NCBI RefSeq assembly: GCF_044987625.1
Contig: NZ_JBJDSB010000001.1
Coordinates: 558,001-622,000 of the forward strand
DNA: 64,000 nucleotides
From: Desulfobaculum sp044987625
GTDB taxonomy: Bacteria > Desulfobacterota > Desulfovibrionia > Desulfovibrionales > Desulfovibrionaceae
Direction of reading: 5' to 3'
Both the position numbers and the translations under genes were made by a program. The notes under the pieces are model-generated. The model made no database searches and had not been told where the DNA came from. It worked only from the letters and a program-made list of their open reading frames with translations. The number at the start of each line of letters is the position of its first letter. Within the stretch, counting starts at the first letter, position 1. Positions 40,086 to 47,426 of this stretch are shown here, piece by piece.

Positions 40086-41798
40086 ATGAGTGTTCGCAAA
40101 CGCTTACGACTTGGTGAAATGCTTGTTCAGGCCGGAATGCTTGGCGACAACGAGCTTCCGGGCATCCTTAAGGAACAGTCGGCCTCCGGCATGCGCCTTG
40201 GGCAGTTTCTGGTCCAAAAGGGCTACCTGAAAGAGTCACAGATGGTGGAGCTTATCAGCGAACAGCTGGGCATTTCCATCTACCGTCCGGACACCTACCC
40301 GCTGGAGGTTGGCGCGGAATCCCTCGTGCCCGCCGAACTGGCGCAGAAGCATCACCTTGTGCCCCTCAGCCGCAAGGGCCGCCTGCTCACCGTCGCCATG
40401 ACCGACCCCATGGACATCAACGCCATTGATGCCGTGGAAATCTACGCCAACATGGAAGTGGACCCGCTCATCTGCACCGAGCGCGAGTTGCAGGAGCTGA
40501 CCTACGCCACCTACGGCATCCAGTCGGACATCGACGACGTACTGGAGTCCATGGAAAATCTGGACGTGGAGACCGACGAAGGCCCGGACCTTGCCGCCCC
40601 GGACGAGGACATCGCGGTGGACTCGCTGGAGGGCGCGGCCAAGGAAGCCCCGGTCATCAAACTGCTGAACTCCATCCTCTCGCAGGCCGTGCGCGAGGGC
40701 GCGAGCGATATTCACATCAGTCCGGAAAAGAAATTCATCCAGCTACGCTTTCGTGTGGACGGCAAACTGCGCGAGGTTCCCGCGCCGCCCAAAAAGTATT
40801 TCCTGCCCATTGTCTCACGCGTGAAGATTCTGGCGCACATGGACATTGCGGTGTCCCGCATTCCGCAGGACGGGCGCTTTTCCTTCCAGTTCGAAAAGAA
40901 GGAAATCCACGTCCGCGCGTCCAGCCTGCCCACCATCCACGGCGAAAATATCATCCTGCGTCTGCTGGCGCGCGACGGCGACGTCGCCAAGCTGGAAGAC
41001 CTCGGCATGAGCGAGCCAGACTACGCCAAGGTCCAAAACGCGCTGTCCAAACCCTATGGCATGATTCTGACCACCGGCCCCACCGGCAGCGGCAAGAGCA
41101 CCAGCCTCTACGCCGCCCTGAAGCGGCTGAACAACTCGGACATCAATATCGTCACCCTTGAGGACCCGGTGGAATACCGCGTGCCCAAGATTCGACAGGT
41201 GCAGCTGAACCGCCGCGCGGGCATGACCTTCGCCAGCGGTCTGCGCTCCATCCTGCGTCAGGACCCGGACGTCATCCTTGTCGGCGAAATCCGCGACGCG
41301 GAGACGGCGGGCATTGCCGTACAGGCCGCCATGACCGGCCACCGCCTGCTCTCCACCCTGCATACCAACGACGCCGCGGGCGCGGTCACACGCCTTATCG
41401 ACATGGGCATTGAACCGTTCCTCGTCGCCTCCACGCTGCTGGTCTCCATTGCCCAGCGTCTGGTGCGCAAAAGCTGCCCGCACTGCCTTGAGGAGTACCA
41501 GCCCCCGGCGCCGGCCCTGCGCGCCATGGGCCTGCCCGAGTCCGGGCACACCTACTACCGGGGCAAGGGCTGCCGCATGTGCAAAAACACCGGCTACGCC
41601 GGACGTGTGGCCGTCTTTGAGGTGCTGGAAATCGACGAATCCATTCAGGACCTCATCATGAACCGCGCCTCGGCGGCGGACATCACCCGCGCGGCCGTTG
41701 CCGCCGGCACGCTGCACACCCTCAAGCAGGACGCCGCGCTCAAGGTTCTGCAGGGCGTGACAACCCTTGAAGAGGCCGCCTCAACCGTCCTCATCTAA
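40086..41798 (+). CDS. PilB/GspE-type assembly ATPase with MshEN-like N-terminus
   Basis: 570 residues; hexameric cytoplasmic motor for pilus or pseudopilus extension. Residues 8-31 and 37-60 are two 24-residue RLG-x2-L-x3-G...L-x3-L-x2-Q repeats with a five-residue spacer, the layout of the c-di-GMP-binding MshEN domain. The catalytic domain has Walker A TTGPTGSGKSTSLYAAL, Asp box VTLEDPVEYR, Walker B region LRQDPDVILVGEIRDAET and His box MTGHRLLSTLHTND. A zinc motif (CPHC...CRMC) follows, then GYAGRVAVFEVL. The ATG at 40086 has CTGGAGAG upstream. Confidence 0.93.
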   Translation: MSVRKRLRLGEMLVQAGMLGDNELPGILKEQSASGMRLGQFLVQKGYLKESQMVELISEQLGISIYRPDTYPLEVGAESLVPAELAQKHHLVPLSRKGRLLTVAMTDPMDINAIDAVEIYANMEVDPLICTERELQELTYATYGIQSDIDDVLESMENLDVETDEGPDLAAPDEDIAVDSLEGAAKEAPVIKLLNSILSQAVREGASDIHISPEKKFIQLRFRVDGKLREVPAPPKKYFLPIVSRVKILAHMDIAVSRIPQDGRFSFQFEKKEIHVRASSLPTIHGENIILRLLARDGDVAKLEDLGMSEPDYAKVQNALSKPYGMILTTGPTGSGKSTSLYAALKRLNNSDINIVTLEDPVEYRVPKIRQVQLNRRAGMTFASGLRSILRQDPDVILVGEIRDAETAGIAVQAAMTGHRLLSTLHTNDAAGAVTRLIDMGIEPFLVASTLLVSIAQRLVRKSCPHCLEEYQPPAPALRAMGLPESGHTYYRGKGCRMCKNTGYAGRVAVFEVLEIDESIQDLIMNRASAADITRAAVAAGTLHTLKQDAALKVLQGVTTLEEAASTVLI

Positions 41799-41812
41799 AA
41801 GGTCCACACAGT

Positions 41813-43030
41813 ATGCAAAAGTACAAATATCAGGCACTGACGGACAGCGGCTCCTCCATCACAGGCGTGGTGGAGGCCGAAAGTCAGGAAATGGCCATGG
41901 AACTGGTCGTCTCGCAAGGCTACATCCCCTCGGATGTTCGCCCGGCGGGCATCGGCACCGGACTCAGCCTGAAAAAGCTGGACGAGGTTATCGCCACAGT
42001 TACAGCAAGTGACCTTATCCTGTTCACCAAGCAGTTCAGGACCATGGTCAACGCGGGCCTGTCCATCCTCAGCGTTCTTGAAGTGCTGGAACAGCAGACC
42101 GAGAACCCCAAGCTGAAAAAAGCCGTCATCAGCATGGAAAAGGACATCCGCCAAGGCTATTCGCTGTACGAGGCCTTCAGCAAATTCCCGCACATTTTCG
42201 ACAACCTCTACTGCAGCATGCTCCGCGCCGGTGAGGTCAGCGGTAACTTGTCCGAGGTGCTGGAGCGCCTCATCTACATCATCCAGCACGAGTTTGAGAT
42301 CAAACAGCAGATCAAGTCCGCGCTGACCTACCCGGCCATCGTGGTCACGGCCCTGTTTGGCGCGTTCCTGTTCCTCTTAACCTTCGTTATCCCGAAATTT
42401 ATGGGCATTTTCCGCTCCGCGGGCATTGAACTGCCCATGCCCACCAAGGTGTGCATCTTTCTGTACGAGGGGCTGAACGCCTACTGGCCGTTTATCCTTG
42501 GCGGAACCGTGCTGGGTGTTATCGCCCTTGTCATGTACGTGCGTACGCCACAGGGGCGCCTTGTGAAGGACACCGCGCTGCTCAAATCCCCGCTCATCGG
42601 CAAGGTGATGCTCAAGGCCGCCATGTCGCGCTTTGCGGCCATCTTCGCCCTGCTGCAGTCCAGCGGCGTGTCCGTCATCCACTCCGTGGACGTGTTGTCC
42701 AAGACCATCGGCAACGCCGCCATCGAGCGCGTTTTTGAGGGACTCAAGGATGAACTTCAAGAGGGCAAGGGCATTTCCAAGCCGCTGCGCTCGTCGCCAT
42801 TTTTTACGCCACTCATCATCAACATGATCGCCATTGGTGAAGAGTCCGGTAATCTTGATGAAATGCTGCGCGAAGTTGCCGCTCACTACGACTACGAAGT
42901 GGAATATCAGGTGAAGAAGATGGCCGAACTCATTGGCCCGATTCTCATCCTTGTTCTGGCCGCGGTTGTGGGCTTCTTTGCGCTGGCCGTGTTCCTGCCC
43001 ATGTGGGACCTCACCAAAATGGCGGGATAA
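41813..43030 (+). CDS. PilC/GspF-type inner-membrane platform protein
   Basis: 405 residues with two repeats of the T2SF domain and three membrane segments (~165-195, ~215-240, ~370-400). Typical features are KYKYQALTDSGSSITGVVEAES at the N-terminus, FTKQFRTMVNAGLSILSVLEVLEQQ, MLRAGEVSGNLSEVLERL and the second-repeat MIAIGEESGNLDEMLREVA. It is encoded 14 bases after the ATPase and works with it. Confidence 0.94.
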   Translation: MQKYKYQALTDSGSSITGVVEAESQEMAMELVVSQGYIPSDVRPAGIGTGLSLKKLDEVIATVTASDLILFTKQFRTMVNAGLSILSVLEVLEQQTENPKLKKAVISMEKDIRQGYSLYEAFSKFPHIFDNLYCSMLRAGEVSGNLSEVLERLIYIIQHEFEIKQQIKSALTYPAIVVTALFGAFLFLLTFVIPKFMGIFRSAGIELPMPTKVCIFLYEGLNAYWPFILGGTVLGVIALVMYVRTPQGRLVKDTALLKSPLIGKVMLKAAMSRFAAIFALLQSSGVSVIHSVDVLSKTIGNAAIERVFEGLKDELQEGKGISKPLRSSPFFTPLIINMIAIGEESGNLDEMLREVAAHYDYEVEYQVKKMAELIGPILILVLAAVVGFFALAVFLPMWDLTKMAG

Positions 43031-43034
43031 TGCT

Positions 43035-44357
43035 ATGCGGCTGCGCATCGGTCTTGGCTTTCTGGTTCCCTTCGTCCTTGCCGGGGCGACGGTGTTTGCG
43101 GTCCTGTTCACGGACCGCGTGCTGACCTATGTGCACCCGGAGTTTGCCCATAATCCCGAGGCGCGGCTTGCCGCGCTGTGTATTGTGGCGGGCGGGGTGT
43201 GCTTTGTGGCCTCCCTGCTGGCCTTTCGCTGGCTCACAGGCCCGCTCCAGCGCTTTTTGAAGCGGGCGCGGGCCATCAGCATCCTGCCGGACGTGGCTGA
43301 AGACGAAGGCCGCGACACGCCCGAGACCGACCCCGCCATCCTCGACGACCTGTTCATGCAGGTGTCCAACGTCCTCAGCGCGCTGGACGCAAAATCACTG
43401 TTCCCGGACATCGTGTGCCAAAGCCGCACCATGCGCGAGGTGCTCACGCAATCCGCCAAGGTCGCGCCCACGGACGCCACCGTGCTTGTGACGGGTGAAT
43501 CCGGCACAGGCAAGGAGCTTATCGCCGCAGGCATCCACAAATGCAGCCGCCGCGCCGACGCCGCCTTTGTGGCGGTGAACTGCGCGGCCATCCCGGACCA
43601 GCTCCTGGAGAGCGAGCTTTTCGGACACGAGCGAGGAGCCTTTACAGGCGCAACCTCAGCCAAGCCCGGCAAATTCGAATTGGCGCACAAAGGCACCCTG
43701 TTTCTGGATGAGATCGGCGATATGCCGCTGGCCACACAGGCTAAGATTTTGCGGATGCTGGAGAACGGCGAGTGCACGCGTCTTGGCGCGACCAAGGCCC
43801 GCCGCTTTGACGTACGCATCATTGCGGCCACCAACCGCGACCTGCCGCAGATGGTGGCGGACGGCACTTTCCGCGAGGACCTCTACCACCGCCTCAACGT
43901 CTTCCCCATCCACATCCCGCCGCTCCGCGAACGCCGCGAAGACATCCCCGCCCTTGTGAACCACTTTCTGGAGCAGCTTGGCCGCGACCACACCTGCCCG
44001 CCGGAAATGCTACATCTGTTCATGGCGCGGGAATGGAAAGGGAACATCCGCGAGTTGAAAAACCACGTGGAACGCGCCTCCGTGCTGGCCGCCGACGACA
44101 CCTCCCTCACCACCCCACCCCACCCGCTGGCAGACACGGCGCACGCAGACCACGCGCCAGAAACAACGCCCAAAGGCGGAGACGGGACGTCGCTGGACGA
44201 CTACCTCGCAGCCATGGAACGCCAAATCATCTGCGCTGCCCTGCAACGCTCAGGCGGCATACAGGCCAAGGCAGCAGATATTCTGGGCATCAAGCCGCGG
44301 AGCCTGTGGCACAGGGTAAAGAAGTTCGAGATTGATGTGGGGGAGTATAAGAACTGA
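43035..44357 (+). CDS. Membrane-anchored sigma-54 transcription activator
   Basis: 440 residues. Two N-terminal membrane helices (~5-23 and ~42-60) replace the usual receiver domain. A short linker follows, then an AAA+ domain with Walker A VTGESGTGKELIA, GAFTGA loop in ERGAFTGATSAKPGK, FLDEIGDMPL, and R-finger region YHRLNVFPIHIPPLRERREDIPALV. The C-terminal Fis-type helix-turn-helix is GGIQAKAADILGIKPRSLWHRVKKFEI. The ATG lies four bases after the pilC-like stop, so it is translationally coupled to the pilus operon. It is likely the activator of the nearby pilin sigma-54 promoters. No cognate kinase is encoded next to it. Confidence 0.9.
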   Translation: MRLRIGLGFLVPFVLAGATVFAVLFTDRVLTYVHPEFAHNPEARLAALCIVAGGVCFVASLLAFRWLTGPLQRFLKRARAISILPDVAEDEGRDTPETDPAILDDLFMQVSNVLSALDAKSLFPDIVCQSRTMREVLTQSAKVAPTDATVLVTGESGTGKELIAAGIHKCSRRADAAFVAVNCAAIPDQLLESELFGHERGAFTGATSAKPGKFELAHKGTLFLDEIGDMPLATQAKILRMLENGECTRLGATKARRFDVRIIAATNRDLPQMVADGTFREDLYHRLNVFPIHIPPLRERREDIPALVNHFLEQLGRDHTCPPEMLHLFMAREWKGNIRELKNHVERASVLAADDTSLTTPPHPLADTAHADHAPETTPKGGDGTSLDDYLAAMERQIICAALQRSGGIQAKAADILGIKPRSLWHRVKKFEIDVGEYKN

Positions 44358-44530
44358 TTGAGAGGGCGCGAAGTTAGGAAGAGGGGGAGCGTAGGGGGCG
44401 GCTTGGGCGGTGGTTGAATTACCTGCCGCTTTTGTGGTCCTCTTTCTAAAAGAGCCTAGGTGTACATATGCATCAGGCCGCCGGGAAAGCCCTACAAGTA
44501 CATTATGAGGATCGACCTACTTGCTCACAA

Positions 44531-44560
44531 AAAGAAAGCGGACTGGATTATCCAGTCCGC
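44531..44560 (-). terminator. Intrinsic terminator of the pilin gene
   Basis: On the minus strand a 10-bp perfect stem (44551-44560 with 44538-44547, loop TAA) is followed by TTTCTTTTT. It starts 37 bases after the pilin stop. It may also act on the convergent activator gene. The rest of 44358-44530 shows nothing I can support. Confidence 0.85.
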
Positions 44561-44597
44561 CAACTATTTCTCTGTAATTAATCACAAAGAATAAGAC

Positions 44598-45017
44598 TTA
44601 ATCGTCGTCACCAGATTCCACTGGATCCGCAACGTGGATATACTGACCAGTCACCGTGCCAGAGAGCCCCCCTTCACTGATCGTGATGGTGCACGGATCA
44701 GACTCCGTACCTGTTGTTCCACCGATCACGACATTAAACGTACCCTTTTCAAGGTTCCACGTCGTATCAGCACCGGACTCAGCAGTCGGATCACCAGGGC
44801 ACTCAAAATCATTTCCAGACAAAGCGGATCGAGCGCTAGCGATAGAACAAACACTCATCCAATTTGCTTTCAACGCACTCGCAGATGCAGTCCGCGCATC
44901 ATCACGGGCGTCCAAGAAACGCGGCACAGCGGCGGCGGCGAGGATGCCGAGAATCACGATGACCGCGATGAGTTCGATCATGGTGAAGCCATTTTTCTTA
45001 CGAGTGTTCAAGTTCAT
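44598..45017 (-). CDS. Major type IV pilin-like protein (class-A prepilin)
   Basis: 139 residues. The short leader MNLNTRKKNG is cut before F in G/FTMIELIAVIVILGILAAAAVPRF, with Glu at +5, and the hydrophobic helix is canonical. The small C-terminal domain (~100 residues) has three Cys (in SVCSIAS, FECPG, DPCTI), so a disulfide is likely. The C-terminus is acidic (ESGDDD). The ATG at 45017 is placed by AGGAG; an ATG six bases upstream overlaps the site. It is a single-gene unit in the opposite direction to the apparatus genes, with its own sigma-54 promoter and terminator, as expected for a highly expressed major pilin. Confidence 0.92.
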   Translation of the reverse strand: MNLNTRKKNGFTMIELIAVIVILGILAAAAVPRFLDARDDARTASASALKANWMSVCSIASARSALSGNDFECPGDPTAESGADTTWNLEKGTFNVVIGGTTGTESDPCTITISEGGLSGTVTGQYIHVADPVESGDDD

Positions 45018-45108
45018 CTCCATCTCCTCTTGTGTTGGTGTCGAAACGTTGTGTTCGGCCATTCCGAAAGATTGTACAGCCAATCGAAACGCTGTTGCCC
45101 TTGTATAA

Positions 45109-45123
45109 GCACCTTGCGTGCCA
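45109..45123 (-). promoter_or_regulatory. Sigma-54 promoter of the major pilin
   Basis: The minus strand reads TGGCAC, GCAAG, GTGC and then T. The -24 is perfect and the -12 GC is at the right place (GTGC for TTGC). Predicted start near 45097 gives an ~80-base leader. Confidence 0.75.
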
Positions 45124-45223
45124 AGTTGGCATCAGGGCAGCGATTATTACGGAATACCCTAGCGCCGTGCGGCAAAAAAAGGCAAGGACAAAGACGTGTT
45201 GCTCCATGCCTGACTGTCCCAAT

Positions 45224-45259
45224 CTCCACAGCGTGGAGCCGCATCTCCAAAGTTTGGAG
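45224..45259 (-). promoter_or_regulatory. Tandem 15-bp dyads upstream of the pilin promoter (candidate UAS)
   Basis: CTCCACAGCGTGGAG (45224-45238) and CTCCAAAGTTTGGAG (45245-45259) are related perfect or near-perfect palindromes. Their centres are 21 bp apart, two helical turns, and lie ~110-130 bp upstream of the -24 element. This is a normal enhancer layout for an NtrC-type activator. The rest of 45018-45438 holds no other feature I can support. Confidence 0.65.
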
Positions 45260-45438
45260 ATTGCTCCTCGTTCAAGAAATGATGCGGGCTTTCTTTGCGG
45301 CAAACGCGCGCGAAGACTAATGACAATGGCCGCTGGTTTGGGGTAAAAACGGGGCCATCCGGCGGGCCGTGTGCGCCGCCTTGTACGCTGGTTTTTCACA
45401 CTCTGCACCACATTTTCGCTTCGCACAGGATGACGAGC

Positions 45439-46329
45439 ATGCACAGTTCCCTTTCGCCTCGGACAACTCCGGACACAAACCGCCGTCTGGCCATTCTTTC
45501 CAGCCTTGCCGGAGCGCTGTTTTGCGTCCTCGCTGCGCTTGGGCTACTTGACGCCGCGTGCGTCACCTCCGGGTGCGCCGTGTTCAAGGGCACGGCGTTT
45601 CTTGGCCTGTCCCTATGGTGGTGGGGCGCGGCGTGTTTCCTCGCCATTGCAGGGCTTTGCATCATGCGGCTGTTCCCCGCCGCACGACTGCTCACCGCCC
45701 TTGCTGTCAGCGTCGACGCCTTCCTGCTTGGCTGGATGGCCCTGTCGGCCACGTGCACCAACTGCGTGCTGGCTGGCGGCCTGTTTGCCCTGACCTTTCT
45801 CTGCCTCTTCCTCGGGCGCATACAGCAAAATGCCAAGGCCCTCGCCATCGCCGTCGCGTGGCTCGTGGCCCTGTCGCCCAACCTTGTGACCATCGCGCAG
45901 GAGCGCATTGACCCATGGATTCTGGCAGGGCCGGAAGCCTCCCCGGTACACCTGTATTTTTCCCCGTCGTGCCCGGCCTGCCGCAAGGCGCTCGCAGACC
46001 TCGCCTCCAACCCCGGCGTAGCCTATATCCCCGTTCCCAAAAACGGCGGGGACGTTCTGCGCACCGTGCTGGTTGCCCGCGCGGTGGACGCCGGAACGCC
46101 TCTCCCGAAGGCCGTGGACGACGCCCTTGCCGCCACCACATTCCCGGATGACCTCAGCACGTGGGACACTCTTGGCCTGCGGCTGCGACTTTTTTTCAAC
46201 ACAATGCAGTTCAAGCGTTTCGGCTCGCACAATCTGCCGCTAATGACGACCACAGGCTGGTATTCGTCAGATGCTCCAAAGGCGCAACCGGAACATCAAA
46301 AGATGGAGCAAGCGCAGATCGCCCCATAG
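45439..46329 (+). CDS. VKOR-like / thioredoxin-like disulfide-forming fusion protein
   Basis: 296 residues. Four or five membrane helices span ~18-150. Cys 41 and 46 sit in a loop (ACVTSGCAVF) and a CxxC (CTNC, 106-109) at a helix end, the arrangement of vitamin K epoxide reductase (VKOR) homologues. A periplasmic thioredoxin-like domain follows with HLYFSPSCPACRKAL (CPAC, 178-181). Such fusions form disulfide bonds in exported proteins. Its place between pilin genes, and Cys in the major pilin, suggest pilin folding. ATG 45439 is chosen because CAGGA lies eight bases upstream; ATG 45430 is the alternative. Confidence 0.78.
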   Translation: MHSSLSPRTTPDTNRRLAILSSLAGALFCVLAALGLLDAACVTSGCAVFKGTAFLGLSLWWWGAACFLAIAGLCIMRLFPAARLLTALAVSVDAFLLGWMALSATCTNCVLAGGLFALTFLCLFLGRIQQNAKALAIAVAWLVALSPNLVTIAQERIDPWILAGPEASPVHLYFSPSCPACRKALADLASNPGVAYIPVPKNGGDVLRTVLVARAVDAGTPLPKAVDDALAATTFPDDLSTWDTLGLRLRLFFNTMQFKRFGSHNLPLMTTTGWYSSDAPKAQPEHQKMEQAQIAP

Positions 46330-46410
46330 GGCAGGCTGAATGCCGCCCTGCGTATGGCGCAAACCACATGCCGGCCGACGCCACATGCCATTGCGCCACA
46401 TTTTCCGCAG

Positions 46411-46426
46411 TGGTATTGGTATTGCA
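46411..46426 (+). promoter_or_regulatory. Possible sigma-54 promoter of the minor pilin operon
   Basis: TGGTAT, TGGTA, TTGCA: GG and GC are at the obligatory 10-base spacing and the -12 element TTGC is perfect, but the -24 is TGGTAT rather than TGGCAC. It lies 72 bases before the first minor pilin ATG. Confidence 0.5.
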
Positions 46427-46497
46427 TGCTCCCCGGTAGTCTTAATGACATGATTCCGCACTTTTTATCCGCATCCTTTCGCAGTGAGCACAACGTA

Positions 46498-46992
46498 ATG
46501 CGCAGACGCCCCGTCACATCCTCACACCACGCCGCCGGGTTCACCATGATTGAACTCGTCACGGTCATCGTGCTGCTCGGCATCCTCGCCGCCACAGCCA
46601 TATCCGGGTTCATGAACATGACCAGCGTTGACCTGCAAGCCCAAAACGAAGTGCTAAAGCGGCACATCCGGTACGCGCAGCACATGGCCCTCAGCACCAG
46701 TTCCGTCTGGGGCATCCGCACCGCTGAGGGCGGAGCCGCCTACGCCCTGCACGCCGCGCCCGTTGCCACCTCCGCTGCGACAGCGCTGCCCGGAGACGAT
46801 GGGACGCCCCACGAACTGGAGCGCGGCGTCACCACCGGAACGTGGTCCGTCAGCTTCGACGCCGACGGCGTGCCCACAGTCACGGGCGAGGGCGCCCAGC
46901 GCACGGCCGAAGGCTGGAGCATCAGCCTCGCCGACGGCAACGGCGGCAGCGAAACCCTCACCATCACCGAAGACACGGGGTTCATCCCATGA
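46498..46992 (+). CDS. Minor prepilin (GspH/FimT-like)
   Basis: 164 residues. Leader MRRRPVTSSHHAAG is followed by FTMIELVTVIVLLGILAATAISGF, a standard prepilin cleavage site and N-terminal helix with Glu at +5. The globular part (KRHIRYAQHMALSTSSVWGIR is GspH/FimT-like) is rich in Gly, Thr and Ala and ends in ITEDTGFIP. The ATG at 46498 gives the shortest leader; an upstream ATG at 46450 is in frame. The stop overlaps the next start (ATGA). Confidence 0.85.
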   Translation: MRRRPVTSSHHAAGFTMIELVTVIVLLGILAATAISGFMNMTSVDLQAQNEVLKRHIRYAQHMALSTSSVWGIRTAEGGAAYALHAAPVATSAATALPGDDGTPHELERGVTTGTWSVSFDADGVPTVTGEGAQRTAEGWSISLADGNGGSETLTITEDTGFIP

Positions 46993-47417
46993 CCACGCGC
47001 AGCCCGCGCCGCAACGGCGGCTTCACGCTCATAGAAATCATCGTCACCATCGTCATTCTCGCCTTTGTGGCGACGATGGTCGCTACCTACATGACCAGCG
47101 CCGTGGCCAACAGCGCCCTGCCTGTCAACCGCGTTATCAACCGCGGTTCCGCGCAGGGCATCATGGAAGCCGTGAGCGCGGACTACCGCCAGCTCATGCT
47201 CCAAAACTCCTCGAACCTCGGCAAAGCACTGAGCGATCTTAAGGCGAACATCGAAGAAGGCACCTACAGCAGCTACAGCGGCGCGTACACCGGCGCCGCC
47301 CAGTACATCACCTTCGACACCAACGGTGCGGAGCAGTCCGCGTCCGGCACCTCGCCCATACTCAAGGTCACCATCACCGTTGGGGACCAGACCGTGGTTG
47401 CACTTTTCAGCAGATAG
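46989..47417 (+). CDS. Minor prepilin (pseudopilin-like)
   Basis: 142 residues. Leader MTTRSPRRNGG precedes FTLIEIIVTIVILAFVATMVATYM with Glu at +5. The remainder is a small domain with no assignable family. It is translationally coupled by a 4-base overlap to the preceding minor prepilin. PilV- or GspI-like placement is plausible but unproven. Confidence 0.8.
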   Translation: MTTRSPRRNGGFTLIEIIVTIVILAFVATMVATYMTSAVANSALPVNRVINRGSAQGIMEAVSADYRQLMLQNSSNLGKALSDLKANIEEGTYSSYSGAYTGAAQYITFDTNGAEQSASGTSPILKVTITVGDQTVVALFSR

Positions 47418-47426
47418 GAAGAACCA

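Noticed and set aside
44358..44530. Possible small gene between the activator and the pilin terminator
   Set aside because: No frame with a ribosome-binding site and plausible composition.
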